From positions 1-5,488 of the forward strand of contig JAFGJU010000145.1 in assembly GCA_016928935.1 (NCBI GenBank): DNA of 5,488 nucleotides, read 5' to 3'. Below, piece after piece: positions 1 through 5,488 of the stretch. The DNA comes from Candidatus Eiseniibacteriota bacterium (lineage in GTDB: Bacteria; Eisenbacteria; RBG-16-71-46; JAFGJU01). The position numbers were made by a program, and so were the translations under genes. A model generated the notes under the pieces. The model did no database searches. It was not told the DNA's origin and worked only from the letters and a program-made list of their open reading frames with translations. Position 1 is the first letter of the stretch. Every line of letters begins with the position of its first letter.

Positions 1-696
1 AACGAAGAGATGTATCGCAGGGCGAAGGAAATGGGCGTCAGGTTCGTCAACTACTCCCCGCAAAGCCCGCCCGCGGTAGCGGACGGAAAAGTCAAGGTCC
101 TGAACCCGATCATCGGGAGAGAGATGACTCTGGACGCGGACCTGGTGGTGCTCGCGCCTCCGCTCATCCCGAACGAGGGTGCCCACGACGTTTCGAAGAT
201 GCTCAAAGTCCCGCTGGACGAGAACAACTTCTTCCTGGAGGCGCACGTAAAGCTCCGGCCGATGGACTTCGACACTGACGGCATCTTTATTTGCGGCACC
301 GCGCACTGGCCCGCCACAACCGGCGAGAGTATCTGCCAGGCGCTGGGTGCCGCGTCGCACGCGTCCATACCGCTCACGAAGGGCTACGTCAAGGTGGAGC
401 CGATTGTGAGCCAGCTTTTCGACGAAGACGCCTGTCGCGGTTGCGGCATGTGCGTCGCCAACTGTCCGTACGGCGCCGTCGAGATAGTGGAGACACCGAA
501 GGGGCCCAAGGCCCATTTCATAGCAGTGGCGTGCAAGGGGTGCGGCGTTTGCGCCGCGACTTGCTACAAGCGCGCGATAGCCATGAGTCACTACACCGAC
601 GAGCAGTTGAACTCCCAGGTGGAGGCGTACCTGAAGGGAGAGGGGCCGTCGCCCGATTCCGGCGGGGGCGTAACCGTGGCCCAGGAAACGGCGTGA
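1..696 (+). CDS. hdrA: HdrA-like heterodisulfide reductase subunit A family protein, C-terminal part (5' end outside window)
   Basis: The frame is open from base 1, so the gene starts upstream; 231 residues are visible, ending at TGA 694-696. Residues 1-125 are the end of the FAD-binding thioredoxin-reductase-like core, with the late strand 'DLVVLAPPLIPN' (about 44-55) and the flavin-contacting 'DGIFICGTAHWPA' (about 92-104). Two ferredoxin motifs follow: C145-x2-C148-x2-C151-x3-C155-P, and C178-x2-C181-x2-C184-x3-C188. The second is followed by Tyr where Pro is usual. After it comes the typical HdrA ending 'MSHYTDEQL', then a short Gly/Pro-rich tail. In the family HdrA holds the FAD that can bifurcate electrons, and these C-terminal clusters pass electrons to or from MvhD. 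The next gene, 78 bp on, is indeed MvhD-like, supporting a cytoplasmic complex. The protein is probably a paralogue of the large HdrA-like protein at 3495, whose own C-terminus is outside the window. The family is clear; the in vivo substrate is not. Confidence 0.93.
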   Translation, partial: NEEMYRRAKEMGVRFVNYSPQSPPAVADGKVKVLNPIIGREMTLDADLVVLAPPLIPNEGAHDVSKMLKVPLDENNFFLEAHVKLRPMDFDTDGIFICGTAHWPATTGESICQALGAASHASIPLTKGYVKVEPIVSQLFDEDACRGCGMCVANCPYGAVEIVETPKGPKAHFIAVACKGCGVCAATCYKRAIAMSHYTDEQLNSQVEAYLKGEGPSPDSGGGVTVAQETA

Positions 697-774
697 GGCG
701 GGCGCGCAGCGTCCTCGCGCGGTAGCGCCGGCGTCCCGCGGAGCGGGGCTCGGCGGAACAAGTGAAGGAGAGCA
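697..774 (+). other. Short intergenic spacer before the mvhD-like gene
   Basis: This is 78 bp of very GC-rich spacer. It contains a small hairpin, CCCGC/GCGGG with a GGA loop (735-747), and no T-run, so it does not look like an intrinsic terminator. I see no convincing -35/-10 pair, so cotranscription with the upstream hdrA is the simplest reading. The ribosome-binding site of the next gene is at its end. Confidence 0.5.
765..770 (+). promoter_or_regulatory. Ribosome-binding site fixing the mvhD-like start at 775
   Basis: AAGGAG lies 4 nt before the ATG at 775. It matters because a stop-respecting translation would begin only at the internal GTG at 892. The strong Shine-Dalgarno here, plus family-conserved residues encoded between 775 and 891, show that the true start is 775 and that the UGA at 820 is read through. 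Confidence 0.8.
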
Positions 775-1605
775 ATGAGCGAATTCAGGCCTAAGATCCT
801 GGCGTTCTGCTGCAACTGGTGAGCATACGGAGCAGCAGATCTCGCCGGGGTAGCGAGACTTCAGTATCCGCCTGACGTCAGGGTCATCCGGGTGATGTGC
901 TCGGGTAGAGTGGACCCGTCTATTATCATGAACGCCTTCACGCACGGCGCGGACGGTGTCTTCATCGGCGCCTGTCTGCCGGGCGAGTGCCATTACACGG
1001 ACGGCAACTACCACGCCGGGACCAGAGTGATGGTCATAAGGAAGGTGCTCTCTTTCTGCGGGATCCGTCCCGAGAGGGTGGAAATCAGGCACATGTCGTC
1101 CGCGGAGGGCCCCAAGTTTGTCAAGTCGGTGTCCGAGTTCATGGACGCGGTGCGGGCGTTGGGCCCGCTGGGCTCGGTGGAGGGCCTGACGCCGGAGGAG
1201 CTTGCGCTGAAGCTCAAGGTGGGGTCGAACGCGCTCGAAGGGAAAAAGCTCAGATGGGTGATCGGGAAGAGGCTGGAGTTCATGACTGATGGGAACCTCT
1301 ACGGCGAGGTGTTCACGGAACACGAGCTCGGCCGGATGTACGACGAGATAGTGATGGACGAGTGCACGATTCAGGAGATAGTGCTGCGCGGGGAACGGAA
1401 GCCGGTTTCTGTCGAAGAGCTCGCCGCCGCGCTCAAGACCTCGCCGCACAGAATTGTGAGGGAGCTCGTTGACATGCGCCGGATGGGCATGGCGGAGATA
1501 GAGAAGGTCGAAGGCCACACGCCTCTCTGGCGGGTCAGGGCGGAGGGCCGGCCGCTCTCGGCCAAGATGCTTTGCGAGGAAATAGAGGGGCCGGGAAATG
1601 CCTGA
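775..1605 (+). CDS. mvhD: MvhD-like hydrogenase/Hdr iron-sulfur subunit, selenoprotein, with C-terminal winged-helix-like extension
   Basis: Read with TGA 820-822 as selenocysteine, this gives 276 residues. Residues 1-133 are MvhD: the N-terminal 'FCCNW-U-AYGAADLAG' (11-25; C12, C13, Sec16), 'MCSGRVDP' (41-48; C42), 'GADGVFIGACLPGECHY' (58-74; C67, C72), and the end 'EFMDAVRALGP' (121-131). MvhD binds a [2Fe-2S] cluster and links HdrA to a hydrogenase, formate dehydrogenase or other donor; it sits right after HdrA here. Sec at this Cys position is known in VhuD of some methanococci and in BamF of benzoyl-CoA-reducing bacteria. The family is usually about 140 residues, so residues 134-276 are extra. 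They contain a helical region and, at about 199-255, a pattern like a winged helix ('VSVEELAAALKTSPHRIVRE', then 'MGMAEIEKVEGHTPLWRV'). The function of that part is unknown; protein-protein docking is as likely as DNA binding. The stop is 14 bp before the next gene, indicating an operon. Confidence 0.92.
820..822 (+). other. In-frame UGA selenocysteine codon (Sec16 of the MvhD-like protein)
   Basis: The TGA falls in the family motif FCCNWC-[SA]-Y, replacing exactly the last Cys. The frame is conserved on both sides: residues 4-15 before it and AYGAADLAG after it both match MvhD. No other stop occurs in the frame until 1603. Together with the hairpin right after it, this is recoding and not a nonsense mutation. 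Confidence 0.9.
825..867 (+). promoter_or_regulatory. Bacterial-type SECIS element inside the mvhD-like reading frame
   Basis: A hairpin sits directly downstream of the UGA. The upper stem is TCTCGC (840-845) with GCGAGA (853-858), six perfect pairs, extended past a bulged A839 by A837-T860 and G838-C859. The 7-nt apical loop is CGGGGTA (846-852), with G at its second position. A lower helix ATAC (825-828) with GTAT (864-867) closes an internal loop. The apical loop begins 23 nt after the UGA. This geometry fits what is known of SelB-binding bacterial SECIS elements. It predicts SelB, SelC tRNA, SelA and SelD elsewhere in the genome. Confidence 0.82.
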
Positions 1606-1619
1606 CCGAGTGAGAGCTC

Positions 1620-3326
1620 ATGAGCCAAGTGACACAAGTGAACGGTAAACCATCCACACTCATAGTGGGCGCCGGCATAGCCGGCATTGAGGCCGCGCTG
1701 GAGCTGGCCGCTGCCGGAGTCGAAGTCTACCTCGTCGAGCAGTCTCCGACAGTGGGCGGCACGGTGGCCCAGCTCGACACCACCTATCTTACGGACGACA
1801 CTGTCCGACGCCAGCTCGCGCCGAAGCTCGAGGCCCTGAAGCAGTTCCCCAACATACACCTAATCGCCAACGCGTCGCTCGAGGACATTTCCGGCGAGGC
1901 CGGCGATTTCGAGGTGGTGGTGAAGCAGGCGCCGACCAGGGTGAACGAGAAGTGCAACTTCTGCGGCGCTTGCGCCGTCGTGTGCCCCATAAAGCCGTTC
2001 GACACGTTCCAGGAGGGACTGTCTCTCAGGACGGCCATAGACTCACACAACTGGTGCTCTATTCCTCACTTCTACAACCTCGAGAAAGAGACTCCGATCT
2101 GCGTCGAGACCTGTCCTGCGCACGTGGACGTGAGGACATACGTCGGCCTCATCGCTGACGGCAAGTACGCCGAGGCGGTCAACGTCGTGCGGCGCACGAA
2201 CCCGCTTCCGGCCATTTGCGGCCGCGTCTGCAATCACCCGTGCGAGAGCGCGTGCAACCGCGGGAAACAGGACGAGCCGATAGCCATAGACGCTTTGAAG
2301 CGGTTCGCGTGCGACTACGAGATGGACTTGAGAAAGCGCGGCAAGATCCCGCTGCCCAAGGCGACTGCGAAAAAAACCAATAGCAAGGTGGCGGTGGTCG
2401 GCGCAGGGCCCGCGGGCCTCACTGTCGCCTACGACCTTGCGCTCAAGGGCCGCGAGTGCACCATATTCGAGGCGGCGCCTGTGCCTGGGGGCATGGTCTG
2501 GCTTGGGATACCCGAGTATCGCCTGCCGCGTAACATCATTGAGTACGACGTCCAGTACATCAAGGCGCTGGGAGTCGAGCTCAAGCTGAATAGTCCCATA
2601 GACAAGAAACACACGATAGACGACCTTTTCAAGGAAGGCTTCAGAGCCGTCTTCCTCGGCATCGGCGCCCACAAGGGACTCAAACTTGGCGTGCCGGGCG
2701 AGGAGGAGCTGGCGGGAGTGCTCGACTGCGTGGTGTTTTTGAGACGGGTCAACCTCGGCGACACGACCAAACCCGGGAAGAAAGTGACAGTCATCGGCGG
2801 CGGCAACTCGGCCATCGACTCCGCGCGAACCGCTCTTCGCGTGGGTGCCGACGAGGTCAGCATCCTGTACAGGCGGAGCAGGAGAGAGATGCCCGCCAAC
2901 CCGTGGGAGATAGAGGAGGCGGAGAGAGAAGGGGTCAAGCTCCACTACCTGGCCGCTCCGGTCAAGATGATAGGCGAAAACGGAAAGGTCGCTCGCATGC
3001 TGTGCACGAAGATGAGACTGGGCAAGCTGGACGCGAGCGGCAGGCGAAGCCCCATACCAGTGGAGGGTTCGGAGTTCGAGATCGAGACCGACTGTGTCGT
3101 GCCGGCGATCAGCCAGGAGCCGGACCTCTCGTTCCTGCACGAGGGGCACGGTTTGAAGATTTCAAAGTGGAACTCGTTCGTGGTGGACGAGCGCACGATG
3201 GCGACGAATCGGCCTGGTGTGTTCGCGGCCGGCGACAGCGTGACCGGACCGGCGACCGTGATCCAGGCGATTGCGGCGGCGCACAAGGCGGCCGCCTCGA
3301 TGGAGAAGTTTCTGGAGGAGAGCTAG
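1620..3326 (+). CDS. HdrA N-terminal module fused to GltD/NfnB-type NAD(P)H oxidoreductase
   Basis: The product has 568 residues. Residues 1-155 match the N-terminal half of HdrA: the FAD dinucleotide fold GAGIAG (17-22), acidic E40, 'PTVGGTVAQLD' (43-53), 'LAPKL' (66-70), and ferredoxin motif C112-x2-C115-x2-C118-x3-C122-P. Residues 158-568 are GltD-like. An N-terminal Fe-S domain has C161, C165, C200, C204, C208, C212 ('NPLPAICGRVC', 'HPCE'). Then come FAD motif GAGPAG (261-266), 'GIPEYRLP' (296-303), the NAD(P) motif GGGNSA (393-398) with R418-R419 typical of NADPH-binding members, and the terminal FAD motif 'GVFAAGD' (533-539). In this family the module exchanges hydride with NAD(P)H and passes electrons to Fe-S clusters. 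The HdrA Cys pair expected before LAPKL is replaced by TVRRQ. The ATG lies 14 bp after the mvhD-like stop, with only a weak purine-rich GTGAGAG before it. The HdrA part stops where its second ferredoxin motif should follow; that part appears at the start of the next gene. Direction and cofactor choice are inferred. Confidence 0.9.
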   Translation: MSQVTQVNGKPSTLIVGAGIAGIEAALELAAAGVEVYLVEQSPTVGGTVAQLDTTYLTDDTVRRQLAPKLEALKQFPNIHLIANASLEDISGEAGDFEVVVKQAPTRVNEKCNFCGACAVVCPIKPFDTFQEGLSLRTAIDSHNWCSIPHFYNLEKETPICVETCPAHVDVRTYVGLIADGKYAEAVNVVRRTNPLPAICGRVCNHPCESACNRGKQDEPIAIDALKRFACDYEMDLRKRGKIPLPKATAKKTNSKVAVVGAGPAGLTVAYDLALKGRECTIFEAAPVPGGMVWLGIPEYRLPRNIIEYDVQYIKALGVELKLNSPIDKKHTIDDLFKEGFRAVFLGIGAHKGLKLGVPGEEELAGVLDCVVFLRRVNLGDTTKPGKKVTVIGGGNSAIDSARTALRVGADEVSILYRRSRREMPANPWEIEEAEREGVKLHYLAAPVKMIGENGKVARMLCTKMRLGKLDASGRRSPIPVEGSEFEIETDCVVPAISQEPDLSFLHEGHGLKISKWNSFVVDERTMATNRPGVFAAGDSVTGPATVIQAIAAAHKAAASMEKFLEES

Positions 3327-3405
3327 AACCCGGAGGAGACTCGACGCCGGCGGACAGTCTGCACCGTCGGAGACGATGGGCGCGTTGACGCAGGCGGCGA
3401 TCTCC

Positions 3406-3441
3406 GGCGCCCGTAACTGAGGCCGATAGCGCTCAGGCGCC
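3406..3441 (+). other. Predicted RNA hairpin in the gap
   Basis: GGCGC (3406-3410) pairs with GCGCC (3437-3441), and CTGAG (3417-3421) with CTCAG (3432-3436). That makes ten pairs, with a 6-nt bulge on the 5' side and a 10-nt loop. There is no T-run after it. It may be a processing or stability element, or chance in GC-rich DNA. Confidence 0.35.
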
Positions 3442-3466
3442 CGACAGCTGGGGCCTCGTAGAGCGG

Positions 3467-3481
3467 CCCGGAAGAACCGGG
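3467..3481 (+). other. Small hairpin just upstream of the second HdrA-like start
   Basis: CCCGG (3467-3471) and CCGGG (3477-3481) enclose the loop AAGAA, ending 13 nt before the ATG at 3495. It covers the place where a Shine-Dalgarno would be expected, and no good one is otherwise seen. It might reduce initiation or couple translation to the upstream gene; this is speculative. Confidence 0.35.
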
Positions 3482-3494
3482 AATCTGGACTGAT

Positions 3495-5488
3495 ATGAAG
3501 AAAAGCAAGTTCATAACGGAGTTCAAAGACATCCCGACGCCGCGGGAGAAGATGCCGCACATTCCCCTCGAAGAGAGGAAGCAGAACTTCCGCGAGGTGG
3601 AGTTGGGTTTCGACGAGGCCACCGCACTCAGGGAAGCGAAGCGCTGCTTGAGCTGCCGGCGCTGCATCGGGTGCGGTCTCTGTCTGGCCGAGTGCGACCC
3701 GAAGGCCGTAGTCTATGACCAAAAGGGGACGACAATCCGGCTCAGGGTCAATTCGGTGATCTTGACGCCCGGGTTCGACGAGTTCGACGCGGGCAGGATA
3801 TCGGAGCTCGGGTACAGGAAGTATCCCAACGTCATCACAAGCATAGAGCTCGAGCGTATGCTGGCGCCGACCGGTCCCTACGGCGGCTACGTGCTGAGGC
3901 CCTACGACGGCCGCGTGCCCGAGAGAATAGCGTTCGTGCAGTGCGTGGGCTCGAGGAACGAGGCCATAGGCGCGGATTTCTGCTCCAGCATCTGCTGCAT
4001 GACCGCGATGAAGGAAGCGCTGGCGCTTGCCGGGCTCATCGCGGACTCCAAGGTCACGATTCTACACCGTGACATCCGTCCGCTGGGCAAGGGTTCGGAG
4101 GAATTCTATCAAAGCGTGCTCAAGGAAAAGCGGGTCAGCTTCATGCGCGGCCCGGTCGCGAAGATAACCGAGATACCGGAGACTCGAAACCTAGTGGTCG
4201 AGCTGGCCGAGGACGGCGGAGGCCAGGCAGCGGCATCGCCTGGGAGCGGCGCGCAGCCCCACGAGTTCGACCTCGTCGTGCTTTCGGTCGGCGTCAGGGC
4301 GGCGGGCAAGGCCCTTTCGCGGAAGGCAGGAGTGCGGCTCAACAAGTACAGCTTCTGCACGACGGACGCGCTCAACCCCGGCGTGACCAGCAAGGCGGGC
4401 ATACTCTCCGCGGGTTCATTCACGGCGCCGATGGACATACAATCGTCGGTCTGCCACGCGGACGCAGCCGCGGCCGTGGCGTTGAGATCGCTCTGGCAGA
4501 CAGCGCAGGCCGGACAGGTCGCGGGAGCATCTACTGGCGCGGGGCATTCTGCCGGCCCCGTAGCTTCTCCCGGCCCCGAGTTGCCTGCTGGCGCGGGTTC
4601 GTCTTCCGGCGCGACGGGCTCGACTGCGACGGCGCCTGTTCTCGTTGTAGGAAGCGGTCTCGCCGGCCTGGTTGCGGCGAACGAACTCGCACGCGCCGGA
4701 CACAACGCCACAGTCATCGAGAAGAAAAAAGACACAGGCGGCGCGCTGTCGCGTTACGAATTCGAGCTGGACGAAAAGGCCGAGAAGGACGTCGTGGGCG
4801 GTCTTCTGGATGCCGCGAAGGCGAACTCTAAGATACGCATCCTGACGTCAACAGAGTTGGCCAAGCTCTCGGGGGAGGCGGGCAAGTTCTCGGTTGAGCT
4901 CAAGACCGACGGCACAAGCGGGGCCGCCGGCAGCTCCTCCGGGGGGGCTGAGAGCCCGGAGACATTCGGAGCCGTGGTGGTCTGCAGCGGGGGCAAGGAG
5001 CATGTCCCGGACGGCCTCATGTACGGAGAGAACTCGCGCGTGATGACTCAGCTCGAGTTCGGAGAGGCGCTGGCGAGTGGTGAACTCGCCAAGGCGCTGG
5101 GAGACTCCGGAGCCGGAGCGGCCGCACAGTCAGGCGCGACCGGAACTGGCGGAAGCGCTGTAACTGGCGCGACTGGCCGGGCCACTGCTGCAGGCATTAC
5201 CGCGGCTGCTGGGACTTTCGGCCCTGGCGAGGTCAAGTCAGGTGCAGCACCATCCGTCGTCATGGTCCAGTGCGTGGGCTCGCGCAGCTCCGACTGGCCG
5301 GTTTGCTCGCGCGTCTGCTGCGCCCAGGCGCTAAGGAACGCGCTCGCGGTCAGGAAGGCGCGGCCGGATGCCAAGGTGACGATCGTGCACAGGGACATTA
5401 GAGTCTATGGACTCGAAGAGGAGCTTCTAACCGAGGCGCTGGAGAAGGGCATCGAGTTCGTGCGCCTGAAAGATGCCGCGGCGCTGGT
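3495..5488 (+). CDS. hdrA: Large HdrA-like protein with two HdrA flavin cores (3' end outside window)
   Basis: The frame is open to the window edge; 664 complete codons are visible. ATG 3495 is the first start after the in-frame TAG at 3459, with a poor ribosome-binding site. Residues 20-50 are the linker typical of sequences following GltD modules ('EERKQNFREVELGFDEA', then 'EAKRCLSC'). C57-x2-C60-x2-C63-x3-C67 is a ferredoxin motif followed by Asp, not Pro. Residues 80-333 continue an HdrA core, with 'KYPNVITSIELERML', 'CVGSR' and the unusual cluster motif C150-x12-C163-x3-C167-C168, and 'LVVLSVG'. This first core has no GxGxxG of its own. Residues 382-664 begin a second HdrA-like core: FAD motif GSGLAG (386-391), 'VVVCSGG', 'RVMTQLEF', and C593-x10-C604-x3-C608-C609, without an inserted ferredoxin domain. 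Four Gly/Ala/Ser/Thr-rich insertions interrupt the protein (240-256, 336-381, 471-489, 536-587). It is probably a cytoplasmic partner of the preceding HdrA-GltD and MvhD-like proteins. The family is certain; the exact role is not. Confidence 0.9.
   Translation, partial: MKKSKFITEFKDIPTPREKMPHIPLEERKQNFREVELGFDEATALREAKRCLSCRRCIGCGLCLAECDPKAVVYDQKGTTIRLRVNSVILTPGFDEFDAGRISELGYRKYPNVITSIELERMLAPTGPYGGYVLRPYDGRVPERIAFVQCVGSRNEAIGADFCSSICCMTAMKEALALAGLIADSKVTILHRDIRPLGKGSEEFYQSVLKEKRVSFMRGPVAKITEIPETRNLVVELAEDGGGQAAASPGSGAQPHEFDLVVLSVGVRAAGKALSRKAGVRLNKYSFCTTDALNPGVTSKAGILSAGSFTAPMDIQSSVCHADAAAAVALRSLWQTAQAGQVAGASTGAGHSAGPVASPGPELPAGAGSSSGATGSTATAPVLVVGSGLAGLVAANELARAGHNATVIEKKKDTGGALSRYEFELDEKAEKDVVGGLLDAAKANSKIRILTSTELAKLSGEAGKFSVELKTDGTSGAAGSSSGGAESPETFGAVVVCSGGKEHVPDGLMYGENSRVMTQLEFGEALASGELAKALGDSGAGAAAQSGATGTGGSAVTGATGRATAAGITAAAGTFGPGEVKSGAAPSVVMVQCVGSRSSDWPVCSRVCCAQALRNALAVRKARPDAKVTIVHRDIRVYGLEEELLTEALEKGIEFVRLKDAAAL
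4500..4637 (+). other. Low-complexity Gly/Ala/Ser/Pro linker joining the two HdrA cores
   Basis: This encodes residues 336-381 of the large HdrA-like protein, almost only Gly, Ala, Ser, Thr and Pro with a few others. It lies between the end of the first core ('VALRSLWQ') and the start of the second FAD fold ('VLVVGSG'), so it is an interdomain linker. It has loosely repeated GGCGCG-centred units (about 4536, 4589 and 4609). The frame stays intact and the composition is that of a flexible tether. Confidence 0.75.
5100..5255 (+). other. Low-complexity Gly/Ala/Thr/Ser insertion before the second CVGSR cluster motif
   Basis: This encodes residues 536-587, between 'EALASGELAKAL' and 'VVMVQCVGSR', a place where HdrA relatives normally have a short loop. 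It contains imperfect GGCGCGAC units (about 5134 and 5166). A smaller insertion of the same type lies at residues 471-489 (4905-4961) and another at 240-256 (4212-4262). Repeat-driven expansion is possible, but the units are too degenerate to call a tandem repeat. Confidence 0.7.

Larger units (their letters stand above)
3327..3494 (+). other. 168-bp gap between the two halves of the HdrA/GltD system
   Basis: There is no gene in this stretch. The genes on both sides are in the same reading phase, but the gap has in-frame stops TAA 3414 and TAG 3459 in addition to the terminating TAG 3324, so the two genes are not separated by one simple sequencing error. Two hairpins are present (listed separately). 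Neither is followed by a T-run and I see no convincing promoter, so the downstream gene is probably cotranscribed. Confidence 0.6.

Noticed and set aside
291..725. 144-residue plus-strand open frame
   Set aside because: It is an Arg-rich out-of-frame shadow of the HdrA C-terminus.
735..747. Intrinsic terminator in the spacer after the first gene
   Set aside because: Short five-pair stem without a following T-run; the gene order favours cotranscription.
820..822. UGA as a nonsense mutation making mvhD a pseudogene
   Set aside because: It sits exactly at a family Cys position used for Sec in known relatives, is followed by a SECIS-like hairpin, and the rest of the frame is intact.
892..1605. 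Independent 237-residue gene starting at GTG 892
   Set aside because: It is the downstream part of the MvhD-like selenoprotein. Conserved residues and a good ribosome-binding site lie upstream at 775, in the same frame across one UGA.
2043..3149. 368-residue minus-strand open frame
   Set aside because: It is antisense to the GltD domains, which have clear family motifs. The predicted product resembles no family I know, and long shadow frames are expected in GC-rich DNA.
3324..3416. TAG 3324 read through as pyrrolysine or suppressed, extending the fusion by 29 codons to TAA 3414
   Set aside because: The GltD domain ends naturally at the TAG, the extension is Arg-rich without family similarity, and nothing indicates Pyl machinery.
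3162..3722. Minus-strand open frame spanning the gap and both neighbouring genes
   Set aside because: It overlaps the conserved C-terminus of the HdrA-GltD fusion and the ferredoxin motif of the next gene; no recognisable motifs of its own.
4109..4735. 208-residue minus-strand open frame
   Set aside because: It is a shadow of the large HdrA-like gene, with an Ala/Pro-rich composition produced by the low-complexity insertion on the other strand.
5100..5255. Tandem repeat or CRISPR-like array
   Set aside because: The GGCGCG units are short, degenerate and irregularly spaced, and the region is an intact coding frame for a low-complexity insertion.

Overview
The window carries four consecutive plus-strand genes, all from flavin/iron-sulfur electron-transfer families of the heterodisulfide reductase (Hdr) type. 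In order they are: the C-terminal third of an HdrA-like protein (1-696); a selenocysteine-containing MvhD-like subunit (775-1605); a fusion of an HdrA N-terminal module with a GltD/NfnB-type NAD(P)H oxidoreductase (1620-3326); and the first 664 residues of a second large HdrA-like protein that runs off the right edge (3495-5488). No hydrogenase large subunit, HdrB, HdrC, tRNA, rRNA, CRISPR array or transposon is visible.

The two least obvious genes are easily missed. The MvhD frame has an in-frame TGA at 820-822, exactly where the family has a conserved cysteine. A bacterial-type SECIS hairpin follows it at once, so the real protein starts at 775 and not at the internal GTG at 892. The last gene has no stop inside the window, so it is open-ended.

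The most interesting structural point is that the third and fourth genes together read like one HdrA with a complete GltD module inserted in it and then split in two. The third gene supplies the HdrA N-terminal half up to the point where the second ferredoxin motif should begin, then GltD. The fourth starts with the typical post-GltD linker, resumes HdrA at that ferredoxin motif, finishes that HdrA core, and begins a second HdrA-like flavin core. The fourth protein also carries four Gly/Ala/Ser/Thr-rich insertions in what should be short loops.

Organism: the DNA is GC-rich (roughly 60-65% by eye), uses Ile ATA and Arg AGG/AGA freely, and has a recognisable AAGGAG ribosome-binding site. The SECIS lies inside the reading frame just after UGA, which is the bacterial arrangement; archaeal SECIS elements are normally in the untranslated region. 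I infer an anaerobic, selenocysteine-using bacterium, phylum not determinable from here.

Working model (inference): NAD(P)H would be oxidised or formed at the GltD module, electrons would pass through the many [4Fe-4S] clusters and the HdrA flavins, and the MvhD-like Sec protein would connect to a partner enzyme encoded outside the window. This would make a NAD(P)-linked, possibly electron-bifurcating Hdr complex, comparable in parts to HdrABC-MvhD, Nfn and BamEF systems. Coupling, substrate and direction cannot be read from the sequence.
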